A stretch of 64,000 bases of DNA from AP-15 sp963799085. GTDB lineage: Bacteria > Pseudomonadota > Alphaproteobacteria > ATCC43930 > CGMCC-115725. The stretch is taken from contig CAWCWA010000021.1 of assembly GCA_963799085.1 (NCBI GenBank), forward strand, positions 1 through 64,000, written 5' to 3'. The notes under the pieces are model-generated. The model searched no databases. It was given only the letters and a program-made list of their open reading frames with translations, and was not told the DNA's origin. Made by a program: the position numbers and the translations under genes. Every line of letters begins with the position of its first letter. The stretch's first letter is position 1. Positions 28,301 through 36,177 of the stretch are shown one piece after another.

Positions 28301-29254
28301 ATGCAGATCGGCTTCAACCTGCCGAACAGCGGCCCGATGGCCGAGCCCGAGATCATGGCGCGGGTCGCGCGGGAGGGCGAGGCGATGGGCTATGACTATC
28401 TGACCTTGACCGACCATATCGTGCTGCCGAACCTGAAGGCGCCGGGCTATCCCTATTCCGAGAGCGGCGAATTTCTCTCGACCGGTCCCGAACGGCGGCA
28501 GGAGCTGTTGACCGCGACTGCTTACATCGCGGCCCAGACCTCGCAGATCCGGCTGGTGCTCGCGGTCATGGTGGTACCCTACCGGCCGGCGGTGCTGGCC
28601 GCGAAACTGCTGGCGACGATCGACGTGTTGTCGGGCGGCCGGCTCGCAATCGGCATCGGCGCTGGCTGGCTCGAAGCCGAATTCGACGCGGTCGCGACCA
28701 CGCCTTTTGCCGCGCGGGGTGCGGTCACCGACGAATACATCGCGGCCTTCCGAACCTTGTGGACCGAGCCCGCGCCGCGCTTCGCCGGCCGCTTTGTCGA
28801 GTTCGACAACATTTCGTTCGAACCCAAGCCGGCGCAGAAGCCGCATCCGCCGATCTGGGTCGGCGGCGAAAGCCGGCTGTCATTGCGCCGCGCCGCCCGC
28901 TTCGGCGACGCCTGGTATCCGATCGGCAGCAACAACCGCCATCTGCTCGACAGCCTGCCGCGTTACCGGGCGGGCGTGGCGCGATTGCGGCGGTTGACCG
29001 AAGAGGCCGGGCGCGACCCCGAAAGCGTGGCGCTGACCTATCGCGTCAAGCGCTACGGCAAGGTCGTGCCGGATCTCGCCTCGGATGGCGAAAGGCGGCT
29101 CTTTTCGGGCGGCGATGGCGACATCGCCGACGATCTGAAGCGGCTGCGCGATCTCGGCGTCAGCGCCGTCGACATCGATTTCGAGCGCCCGGACGCCGAC
29201 GCCTCGCTCGCCGAAATGCGCCGTTTCAAGAACGAGATCTTATCGCGCCTATAA
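28301..29254 (+). CDS. LLM-class F420-dependent oxidoreductase (luciferase-like)
   Basis: 317 residues from ATG 28301, with GGAGACGG upstream. TIM-barrel signatures are MQIGFNLPNSGPMAEPEIMA, GYDYLTLTDHIVLPN, VLAVMVVPYRPAVLAAK, IDVLSGGRLAIGIGAGWLEAE and PPIWVGGESRLSLRRAARFG. The family uses reduced F420 or FMN for redox on carbonyls or alkanes; cofactor and substrate cannot be told apart here. It is divergent from the eCIS sheath gene and convergent with the 6PGDH-like gene. Confidence 0.9.
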   Translation: MQIGFNLPNSGPMAEPEIMARVAREGEAMGYDYLTLTDHIVLPNLKAPGYPYSESGEFLSTGPERRQELLTATAYIAAQTSQIRLVLAVMVVPYRPAVLAAKLLATIDVLSGGRLAIGIGAGWLEAEFDAVATTPFAARGAVTDEYIAAFRTLWTEPAPRFAGRFVEFDNISFEPKPAQKPHPPIWVGGESRLSLRRAARFGDAWYPIGSNNRHLLDSLPRYRAGVARLRRLTEEAGRDPESVALTYRVKRYGKVVPDLASDGERRLFSGGDGDIADDLKRLRDLGVSAVDIDFERPDADASLAEMRRFKNEILSRL

Positions 29255-29263
29255 TCCCGCTGC

Positions 29264-30124
29264 TTAGCTTTTGCCGCGGCCGAGGACGCGGTCGAGGGTC
29301 TTGATCGCGTTGTCGGGGCCGGGGCTGGAATCGGCCTCGGCGGCGGCGAGATCGGCGTAAAGCCGGGCAATCGCCGCGTAGATGTCCCGCGCTGGCGGGC
29401 TCGCCTCGTGAAAATCGGAGATTTCCTCCATCTCGGCGACCCAGCGATAGGCCTTGTCGTACATCCGCGGAATGCTTTCGCGGAAGCGGGCGAGCATTTC
29501 CGGCTGGCTCTCGGACAATTCGGCGATCAGCGCCTCGCCGCAGCCGAAATGCGCGGCACCCAGCAGCATCGCTGCGGCGATCGCCGTCGACCCCTTGGTG
29601 ATGCCGGCATAGGACATCTTGAGCCCCGAGGCGGCGCCAACCGGCCCGTCGATGACGCGCCAGTCGATTCCCCAGTCGCGCAACACCGCAGTCTGGCCGG
29701 CGGTCGGTCCCGAGGCGTAGATCGTCGGGCTATAGCCCGGCCGCGGCGGACCGCCGATGATGCCGGCGTCGACAAAATCGGCGCCGGTCGGCGCGATGAT
29801 CTGGGCAATGCGGATCGCCGATTGCGGGCTCACCGCATTGCAATCGACGTAAGCGGGCTTGCGGTCGAGCGCAGCCAAGGCCGGCGCCAATTGCCGGGCG
29901 AGCGGCTCGGCCTCGCCGGGCGGCAGGATCGACAGCAAGAAATCGGCGCCGTCGAGCAACGCCCGTTCGTCGGCGGCCGGCAGCATCCCGGCCTTCTGGG
30001 CCCGCTCGGCGCTCTTGGCGCTGCGGCCCGTAAGTAGGGTGCGCACCTCGGCGCCGCTCTCGTGCAACCGGCGGCCCACGCCCGATCCCATCATGCCCTG
30101 CGCGATAATCGCGATCACTGTCAT
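29264..30124 (-). CDS. 6-phosphogluconate dehydrogenase-like NAD(P) oxidoreductase with DUF1932 C-terminus
   Basis: 286 residues. The N-terminal Rossmann fold has IAQGMMGSGVGRRLHESGAE, then LLSILPPGEAEPLARQLAPA and YVDCNAVSPQSAIRIAQII. The catalytic-domain region GGPPRPGYSPTIYASGP leads into GLKMSYAGITKGSTAIAAAM with the conserved Lys, and the DUF1932 helical domain. Members are beta-hydroxyacid dehydrogenases with mostly unknown substrates. It ends 9 nt from the convergent LLM gene. Confidence 0.87.
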   Translation of the reverse strand: MTVIAIIAQGMMGSGVGRRLHESGAEVRTLLTGRSAKSAERAQKAGMLPAADERALLDGADFLLSILPPGEAEPLARQLAPALAALDRKPAYVDCNAVSPQSAIRIAQIIAPTGADFVDAGIIGGPPRPGYSPTIYASGPTAGQTAVLRDWGIDWRVIDGPVGAASGLKMSYAGITKGSTAIAAAMLLGAAHFGCGEALIAELSESQPEMLARFRESIPRMYDKAYRWVAEMEEISDFHEASPPARDIYAAIARLYADLAAAEADSSPGPDNAIKTLDRVLGRGKS

Positions 30125-30158
30125 TGGCTACCTCTGTTGCGCGACGAAAAACCGGCGC

Positions 30159-30752
30159 TCAGGGTATCGGCCGCGGGCCTTGCTGTGAAGCATCGCCGAA
30201 CCAGCCTTGGCGGTCGGCCCATTCCTCGGTCCAGCGGCCGACTGCGGCGGGGGTTGCGCCGGCCTTGCGCCATGCGCGCCGCAATGCCGCGATCTCGTCG
30301 AGCCGGGCGCCCCACTCGGAACCGATCATTCGATCGAGCAGATGGCGCAACGCCGCCGCCATGCCCGGGCTCCTGCCGTTGGTCGAGACCGCTACCGTTA
30401 GATCGCCACGGCGCACCACGGCCGCCGAATGAAAGTCGCAATTGGCGGCGTCGTCCTCGACATTGACCAGCACGCCCGCACTGCGCGCGATCCCGGCGAT
30501 CCTCGCCACCGCGGGCGCCGGCAGCCCGGCGACGAAAACAAGCTGCGCGCTAGCGATTTCGCGCGGTTCGGGAAGCCGCCGGCGCAGACGAGCACCAGCC
30601 GCCTCGGCCAGGGCGGGTTCGGGCGCCGGCGAATAGACATCGAGCCGATCGGTGCCCGCCTCGTCGAGCCGGGCGAGACGCCGCATCGCGGGGGCGCCGG
30701 CGCCGGCAAGAATTATGCGCACCTGACTGGCGTCGATGGTGATCGGCAGCAT
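30159..30752 (-). CDS. Precorrin-2 dehydrogenase/sirohydrochlorin ferrochelatase (CysG N-terminal-type)
   Basis: 197 residues, starting MLPITIDASQVRIILAGAGAPAMRR with the NAD-binding glycines. VYSPAPEPALAEAAGARL and VNVEDDAANCDFHSAAVVRRGDL are the CysG_N hallmarks (Asp and the N-C-D-F-H segment), followed by AVSTNGRSPGMAAALRHLLD. It converts precorrin-2 to siroheme, the cofactor of the sulfite reductase encoded just upstream. Its ATG overlaps the cysI stop (ATGA). It lacks the methyltransferase domain of full CysG. Confidence 0.92.
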   Translation of the reverse strand: MLPITIDASQVRIILAGAGAPAMRRLARLDEAGTDRLDVYSPAPEPALAEAAGARLRRRLPEPREIASAQLVFVAGLPAPAVARIAGIARSAGVLVNVEDDAANCDFHSAAVVRRGDLTVAVSTNGRSPGMAAALRHLLDRMIGSEWGARLDEIAALRRAWRKAGATPAAVGRWTEEWADRQGWFGDASQQGPRPIP

Positions 30753-32463
30753 CAGGCCGCACCCCGGAGACGCTCGGCCAATGCACGCTGCAACGCGGGC
30801 AATCCGACACGGTGGCAGAAATCGCCGAAGCCTTCGCCACCCTCCCGGTCCGCTGTGAAGAGTGCGAAAAGCGGGTCGAGCGTCGGAGCGATGTCCTGCA
30901 GGGCCACCTTGTCGGCGATCGCCACATTGAGCCTGGTGCCCGCGAAATCGCCGCCGACAAACAGCATGTAATATCCGGGTATGCGGCCGACGATGCCGAT
31001 GTCGCCCGAATAGGGTCGCGCGCAGCCGTTGGGGCAGCCGGTAATGCGGATGCTGAGCCGCTCGCCTTCGAGCCCGTGGACGCGCAGCTGCGCCTCGATC
31101 GCCGCGACGATGTCCTCGCGCACGCGCTCGGCCTCGGTCAACGCGAGGCCGCAGGTAGGCAAGGCCGGGCAGGCGAGCGCCCAGCGTTCGGCTGGCGTCA
31201 TCGCCTCGCGCAGCCGCACCTGGTGGGCGCGCAGGATCTCCTCGATCGCGGCGCGGTCCTGCGGGCGGATCTCGCTCAGAATGATGTCCTGGCTCGGCAT
31301 CAGGATCGGATCGCAGCCGAAGCGCTCGACGATCGCGCGTAGCGCCCGAGCGGATCTGTGCGCCGTCGCTGTCGATGACGCGCCCGCTTGCCACCGGAAT
31401 GCCGAGATAAAGCCGTCCGTCGCCCTGCTCGTGCCAGCCCAGATGGTCGGGCACCTCGAAGCCGGCCATCTCCCGGCACGCCTCGAGCGGCTTGCCGAGA
31501 TACTCCGACAGCCGCTTGCGCGCCCACTCCTCGCCGCGTCTCGGCAATCACGTATTTGAGGCGGGCATGACGGCGGTTGCCGCGGTCGCCGTAATCGCGA
31601 TGCAGTTTGACGACCGAAGCGGCCGCGTCGAGGAGATCGTCGGGCATGATAAAGGCGACCGGGGTGGCGAGCCGCGGATAGGTCTTCGGGTTGTTGTGGG
31701 TCATGCCGTGACCGCCGCCGAGCTGGAAATTGTAGCCGGCAAGGCGGTCCCCCTCGAACAGCGCGACGATCGCGAGGTCGTTGGTCAGGACGTCGATCGT
31801 GTTGTCTTCGGGGACGGCCAGCCCGATCTTGAATTTGCGCGGCAGATAACGCTCGCCATAAAGCGGGTCCGCCTCTTCGTCGGCGCCGGCCCCGTCCTCC
31901 CACGGCTTTCCGTCGACCCAGATTTCGTGATGGGCGCCAGTCTTCGGCAAGAGGTGCCATGAGAGGCGGCGCGCGTCGGCTTCGAGGCGGTCATGCACGG
32001 CGTCGCGGATAGGCGCCGGCACGGTCGTCACCGTGCGCACGACATCGCCGCAGGCCGCCAATGTCGTCAGCAACGAGCCGTCGATCGCGGCGATCGTCGC
32101 CTTGAGCCCGGCCTTGACCACGCCGTGGAACTGGATGCTCTGCCGCGTGGTGATCCTGAGCGACCCGTCGGCGTAACGATCGGCGAGGCCGTCGAGCGCC
32201 AGATATTGCGCCGCCGTCAGTCGCCCGCCCGGGATGCGCACCCGGACCATGAACTGCCACAGCTTGTCCTCGCCGCGCTGCTTCAACTCCGTCGCGCTGT
32301 CGCGATCATAGCCCTGATAGACGCCATGGAATTTGAGAAGCGCGTAGCCCTCCTTGTCGAACGGACGCTCAGTGTCGGCGAGGTCGCGCGCGAGATTGCC
32401 GCGCAACTGGCGGCTTTGCTGCTTGACCGCCTCGGCCTTCGAAATCGAATCGAGCTGAGCCAT
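30752..32463 (-). CDS. cysI: Nitrite/sulfite reductase hemoprotein (CysI-type), frameshifts near 31545 and 31345
   Basis: From ATG 32463 (MAQLDSISKAEAVKQQSRQL) three frame segments make about 570 residues. DGSLRITTRQSIQFHGVVK binds siroheme/substrate, and LGGGHGMTHNNPKTYPRLA is the second conserved block. The 4Fe-4S/siroheme ligands are CPALPTCGLALTEAE and TGCPNGCARPYSGD. It catalyses six-electron reduction of sulfite to sulfide in cysteine synthesis. The siroheme synthase gene is coupled downstream, and metZ, which consumes sulfide, lies upstream on the same strand. Two indels, probably sequence errors in this key gene. Confidence 0.9.
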
Positions 32464-32548
32464 ATCGCCCTCGGGCAGGCGAGGCGGCATAATACCGCCC
32501 CTGAATGTGGCTCAGGAAATAAGAACGCGATGCTTACGTCAGTAGGTC

Positions 32549-32564
32549 ATTATATACATATAAT
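32549..32564. promoter_or_regulatory. AT-rich palindrome ATTATAT-GT-ATATAAT upstream of cysI
   Basis: Two 7-bp arms around a 2-bp centre, read on the minus strand, immediately after the metZ stop and 86 bp before the cysI ATG. It contains TATAAT on either strand, so it could be a -10 element, an operator for a sulfur regulator, or both. It stands out sharply against the GC-rich background. Confidence 0.5.
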
Positions 32565-32568
32565 ACGT

Positions 32569-33774
32569 TTATACGCGTTGTAGAGCCTGCTCGAGATCGG
32601 CCAGCAGATCGGCCTCCCCTTCCAGACCGGCGGAAAACCGCACCAGGCAGTCACCGATCCCGAGTTCGGCGCGCGCCTCGGGCTTGAGCCGGGAATGCGT
32701 CGTCGTCGCCGGATGGGTGACGAGGCTTTTCGAATCGCCGAGATTGTTCGAGATGTCGACCAGCCGCAGCGCGTCGAGGAAACGGAAGCAGCCCGCCTTG
32801 TCGCCGGCGATGTCAAAACAGACAAGGCTGCCGCCCAGCTTCATCTGCCGGCTGGCAAGTTCGAATTGCGGGTGGCTCGGCAGCCCAGGGTAGATCACGC
32901 GCGAGATCCTGGGATGGGCTTCGAGATGGCGGGCGGCGGCGAGTGCCGTGCGGCATTGGCGCTCGACGCGCAGTTCGAGAGTTTCGAGCCCCTTCAGCAA
33001 CAGCCAGGCGTTGAACGGCGACAATGACGGTCCAGTGTGCCGGTAGAAGAGCCCCAGATCGTCCTTGACGAACTTCTCCGAGGCGAGGATCGCGCCGCCG
33101 AGACAGCGGCCCTGGCCGTCGATGTGCTTGGTCGCCGAATAGACGACGACATCGGCCCCGAGCGCCAACGGCTTCTGCAGCAGCGGCGTGGCGAACACAT
33201 TGTCGACGACGAGAAGGCCGCCGGCGCGGTGCGTCAGCCGCGCGACCTCGGCGAGGTCGATGATCTCCATCGCCGGGTTCGACGGGCTCTCGCAGAACGA
33301 CAATGCCGCGCCGGGGGCGAGTGCCGTCTCCCAGGCGCCGAGGTCGCGGCCGTCGACCAGCACGGTCTCGACGCCGTAGCGCGGCAGGAGTTCGGAGACG
33401 ATGTAGTGGCACGAGCCGAAAAGCGCCCGGCTCGCCACGACGCGCTGCCCGGCGCGCACCTTGCACAACAGTGCTGCGAACACCGCCGCCATGCCGCTCG
33501 CCGTGGCGCGGCAGGCTTCCGCCCCTTCGATGAGCCGCAGGCGCTCCTCGAACATCGCCACCGTCGGGTTGCGGTAGCGCGAATAGACGTAGCGAGAGCC
33601 GTCCTGGGCGAAGGCCTGCTCGGCCGCGGCGGCGCCGTCATAGACGAAGCCCGAGGTCATGAACAACGCCTCGCAGGTCTCGTCGTGCGCGCTGCGGGTG
33701 GCGCCGCCGCGCACCAGCAGGGTCGTGGGCGAGACAGCGTCGGCAAGATCGGCGGGCAGTACGGGTTTGGTCAT
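32569..33774 (-). CDS. metZ: O-succinylhomoserine sulfhydrylase (MetZ)
   Basis: 401 residues from ATG 33774. Cys/Met metabolism PLP fold: TSGFVYDGAAAAEQAFAQDG, the RYVYSRYRNPTVAMFEERL loop, ASGMAAVFAALLC, and the PLP lysine in VVVYSATKHIDGQGRCLGGA. LSPFNAWLLLKGLETL and SLVTHPATTTHSRL complete the signature. The Phe/Tyr pattern and lack of cystathionine-synthase-specific Glu favour sulfhydrylase over MetB. It makes homocysteine directly from sulfide, which fits the adjacent cysI. It is controlled by the SAM-II riboswitch and terminator in its leader. Confidence 0.93.
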   Translation of the reverse strand: MTKPVLPADLADAVSPTTLLVRGGATRSAHDETCEALFMTSGFVYDGAAAAEQAFAQDGSRYVYSRYRNPTVAMFEERLRLIEGAEACRATASGMAAVFAALLCKVRAGQRVVASRALFGSCHYIVSELLPRYGVETVLVDGRDLGAWETALAPGAALSFCESPSNPAMEIIDLAEVARLTHRAGGLLVVDNVFATPLLQKPLALGADVVVYSATKHIDGQGRCLGGAILASEKFVKDDLGLFYRHTGPSLSPFNAWLLLKGLETLELRVERQCRTALAAARHLEAHPRISRVIYPGLPSHPQFELASRQMKLGGSLVCFDIAGDKAGCFRFLDALRLVDISNNLGDSKSLVTHPATTTHSRLKPEARAELGIGDCLVRFSAGLEGEADLLADLEQALQRV

Positions 33775-33817
33775 CGGCAAGGGTCTCTCCAACGAGCGGC
33801 CGCGCCGATCCGGGCAA

Positions 33818-33848
33818 AGAAAAACCCCGGTCCCGCGCGGGCCAGGGC
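33818..33848 (-). terminator. Rho-independent terminator/attenuator in the metZ leader
   Basis: On the minus strand CCCTGGCCCG and CGGGACCGGG can pair (10 positions, two mismatches) and are followed by a TTTTTCTTT run. It lies 14 nt downstream of the SAM-II aptamer and 44 nt before the metZ ATG, so it probably is the expression platform that stops transcription when SAM is bound. Confidence 0.7.
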
Positions 33849-33861
33849 TCCTTCCAGAACA

Positions 33862-33922
33862 CCCGACCTTTTAGCGCTTCTTTAACGTGGCCGCAAGCCG
33901 GTCGGCTCAAATCCACCACGGT
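33862..33922 (-). promoter_or_regulatory. SAM-II riboswitch aptamer
   Basis: The minus strand carries the conserved SAM-II core in order: CGTGG, GGATTTGAGCC, GGCTTGCGG, CCACGTTAAA, GAAGCGCTAAAAGG. CGTGG/CCACG form P1, and the GCTTGC and GCTAAAAG segments form the pseudoknot that encloses SAM. SAM-II is known from alphaproteobacterial methionine genes. It represses metZ when SAM is plentiful. Confidence 0.92.
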
Positions 33923-33985
33923 GCCGCTCTCCTAGCGCGCGCCCCGCATCCATGTCAAGCCGGACGAGGCTTACCCCCTCGTTCG

Positions 33986-34006
33986 TGGCCGGGCTTGACC
34001 CGGCCA
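33986..34006. repeat. GGCCGGG palindromic element, left copy
   Basis: TGGCCGGG-CTTGA-CCCGGCCA, an 8-bp stem with a 5-nt loop, 55 bp before the GIY-YIG ATG. The copy after the gene is its inverted form with one base changed in the loop region. This kind of 'cgtggccgggcttgacccggcc' element is widespread between alphaproteobacterial genes. Confidence 0.75.
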
Positions 34007-34060
34007 TCCACGCCCCGCATCCAGGTTGCATCGTCGGCCGCCGCGGCCAACAATTCGGAG

Positions 34061-34345
34061 ATGGCGGACGGATGGGTTTACATCATGACGAACCGGCCAA
34101 ACGGCGCGCTCTATGTCGGCGTGACGGACGACCTTGCTCGCCACGCCTGGCAACATCGCGCCGGAGTGGTTGAGGGCTTCACCAAGAAATACGGTCTAAA
34201 CCGCCTCGTCTACGCGGAACGCCATGACGAGATTGCCGCGGCGCGACAGCGCGAACGGAACATCAAGCATTGGCCGCGCGCCTGGAAAGTGCGGTTAATT
34301 CTGAAGGAAAATATGAATTGGGACGATCTCTATGACCGACTCTGA
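34061..34345 (+). CDS. GIY-YIG nuclease-family small protein
   Basis: 94 residues: WVYIMTNRPNGALYVGVTDD (the GIY-YIG pair appears as VYI and YVG), then LARHAWQHRAGVVEGFTKKYGLNRLVYAE with the catalytic Arg/His region, and ERNIKHWPRAWKVRLI. It is of the stand-alone YhbQ-like group, a single-domain nuclease. The gene is framed by inverted copies of one palindrome, the right copy starting 6 nt after the stop. That arrangement suggests the gene and repeats move or spread together; this is inference. Confidence 0.88.
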   Translation: MADGWVYIMTNRPNGALYVGVTDDLARHAWQHRAGVVEGFTKKYGLNRLVYAERHDEIAAARQRERNIKHWPRAWKVRLILKENMNWDDLYDRL

Positions 34346-35324
34346 CGCGGATGGCCGGGCCAAGCCCGGCCATGAACGATATCCGGAACAGGCTGCAAGA
34401 TCGGCCAAGTTTCACTACCGCCTGGGGCTGAACCAGCCGGCGGCGAGCCCGACCGTGCGCCGCCTGACCGAGATGGCCGCCGCCATCGGACAGGAGACCG
34501 CCGGGGAATTGCGGATTGACGTCCATCCCGAGAGCCGGCTCGGCCCCGACCCGCAGATGTTCGAGGATCTGCGCCGCGGCGCGCTCGAATTCTTCGTGGC
34601 CGGCGCGACACTCGGCGGTGTGGCGCCAACAAGCCCGCTGCCGCTCCTGCCCTTCGCGTTCAGCGATTCCAGCGCCGTCTTCGCGGCACTCGACGGCGCC
34701 CTCGGCGGCCAAATCCGCGGCGAACTCGCCGATCACGGCATCCACGCCTTCCGCCATTGCCTGCAGAACGGCTTTCACCATCTGACGACCAGCACCCGGC
34801 CGATCGCCGCGGCCGACGATCTCGCCGGGGTCAGGATCCGCACGCCCGGCGGGGCGATCGCCACCGAGTTCTTCGAGACGTTCGGCGCCGAGGCGGCCTA
34901 CGTGCCCTTCAACCAGATGTATGGCGCGCTCAAGGCGCGGCAGTTCGACGGCCAGAGCGATCCGCTCGGCGTTGTCCTGTCGTTGAGGCTCTACGAGGTG
35001 CAGACCTATCTGAGCCTGACCCGCCACTGGTGGTCCGGGTTCACATTGCTCGCCAACATGACCGCATGGCAGGCATTGCCGCGCGCGATCCAGGAGGCCG
35101 TGGAGCGCAACGCCGAGAAATACGCGCTCTTGCAGCGCGACGACATCGAGCGCGTCAACGCCGCCGGCGCCGAGGAGCTGGCGCGTCTCGGGATGGCCGT
35201 CAACACCGCCGACGCCGCGAGCTTTCGCAGCAGGCTCGGCGGTTTCTACGCGCGCTGGCGGGAAAAGGCGGGGCCCGTGGCCTGGCGGCTCCTTGAAGCT
35301 CATGCCGACGGGCTCGGCGGGTGA
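34332..35324 (+). CDS. TRAP-transporter substrate-binding protein (DctP-like), N-terminus apparently replaced
   Basis: 330 codons from ATG 34332, but the first about 25 (MTDSDADGRAKPGHERYPEQ) are encoded by the palindrome and have no signal peptide. The homologous part begins AKFHYRLGLNQPAASPTVRRL. DctP features are LRIDVHPESRLGPDPQMFED, GALEFFVAGATLGGVAP, then DLAGVRIRTPGGAIATEFFE with the substrate Arg, and PFNQMYGALKARQFDGQSDP. DctP proteins bind carboxylates in the periplasm, so this one should not be exported as it stands. No dctQ or dctM is near. It overlaps the SDR start (GTGA). Confidence 0.85.
   Translation: MTDSDADGRAKPGHERYPEQAARSAKFHYRLGLNQPAASPTVRRLTEMAAAIGQETAGELRIDVHPESRLGPDPQMFEDLRRGALEFFVAGATLGGVAPTSPLPLLPFAFSDSSAVFAALDGALGGQIRGELADHGIHAFRHCLQNGFHHLTTSTRPIAAADDLAGVRIRTPGGAIATEFFETFGAEAAYVPFNQMYGALKARQFDGQSDPLGVVLSLRLYEVQTYLSLTRHWWSGFTLLANMTAWQALPRAIQEAVERNAEKYALLQRDDIERVNAAGAEELARLGMAVNTADAASFRSRLGGFYARWREKAGPVAWRLLEAHADGLGG
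34351..34373. repeat. GGCCGGGC palindromic element, right copy (may also terminate the GIY-YIG transcript)
   Basis: ATGGCCGGGC-CAA-GCCCGGCCAT, a perfect 10-bp stem with a 3-nt loop. Its core is the reverse complement of the left copy with one difference. It lies inside the 5' part of the reading frame of the TRAP binding protein. Confidence 0.75.
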
Positions 35325-36082
35325 GCCCATCCGACAACCCGTTCCGGCTCGACGGCAAGACCGCACTGGTGACGGGTGCGGGGCGCGGGATCGGCCGTGC
35401 TGCGGCGTTGGCGCTGGCCGCCGCCGGCGCCGAACTGGTACTGGTCAGCCGCACCCGAAACGAGCTCGAAACCGCGGCCGAGGAAATCGCGCGACGGGGC
35501 GGCCGAGCGCGGGCGCTGCCCTTTGACGTCACCGACAGCGCCGCGGCGCGGGACGCGATCGCCGGCCTCGGCCGGCTCGACATCCTCGTCAACAACGCCG
35601 GCCTCAACCGGCCGCAGCCCTTTCTCGAAGTCGACGAGGAAACCCTCGACCGGCTCCTGAGGCTCAACGTGCGCGCCGCCTTTATCGTCGCGCAGGCGGC
35701 CGCGCGGCTGATGGTCGCGCAAAAGGGCGGCGTCATCGTCAACGTCTCCTCGCAGATGGGCCATGTCGGCTCCGAGCGCGACCGCACCGTCTACGTCATG
35801 ACCAAGCACGCGCTCGAAGGCCTGACCAAGGCGATGGCCGTCGAACTCGCGCCCAAGGGCGTGCGCGTCGTCTCGATCGCGCCGACCTTTATCGCGACCC
35901 CCCTGGCGCAGCCCTTTCTCGACGACCCCGCCACCCGCAAATGGATCACCGACCGCATTCCCCTCGGCCGCGTCGGCACGGTCGAGGAAGTCGCGCACGC
36001 GATCCTCTTCCTCTCTTCCCCCGCCGCCAGCCTCGTCACCGGCTCCTCCCTCCTCGCCGACGGCGGCTGGACCGCCTGGTGA
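35321..36082 (+). CDS. SDR-family NAD(P)-dependent oxidoreductase
   Basis: 253 residues from GTG 35321, overlapping the TRAP gene stop. The cofactor motif is ALVTGAGRGIGRAAALALAA, with DILVNNAGLNRPQP next. The catalytic Ser/Tyr/Lys lie in NVSSQMGHVGSERDRTVYVMTKHAL. The end, FLSSPAASLVTGSSLLADGGW, is typical of the classical 250-residue SDRs. It is probably a 3-oxoacyl/sugar-acid type reductase; the neighbouring binding protein hints at a carboxylate substrate. Confidence 0.9.
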   Translation: MSPSDNPFRLDGKTALVTGAGRGIGRAAALALAAAGAELVLVSRTRNELETAAEEIARRGGRARALPFDVTDSAAARDAIAGLGRLDILVNNAGLNRPQPFLEVDEETLDRLLRLNVRAAFIVAQAAARLMVAQKGGVIVNVSSQMGHVGSERDRTVYVMTKHALEGLTKAMAVELAPKGVRVVSIAPTFIATPLAQPFLDDPATRKWITDRIPLGRVGTVEEVAHAILFLSSPAASLVTGSSLLADGGWTAW

Positions 36083-36177
36083 GCATGCGCCGGCGCACCC
36101 CGCAAACGTCGCCTCTGCGCCGATTGTGTTGAAAAAGTCCGCAAGCAAAATTTTCGAGATTCCACGATGACCGAGCG

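Noticed and set aside
36118..36165. Possible IS end (tgttgaaaaagtccgcaagc), seen in antisense as FACGLFQHN
   Set aside because: It looks like the terminal part of common DDE transposon ends, but no inverted partner or target duplication is visible, so no element is called.
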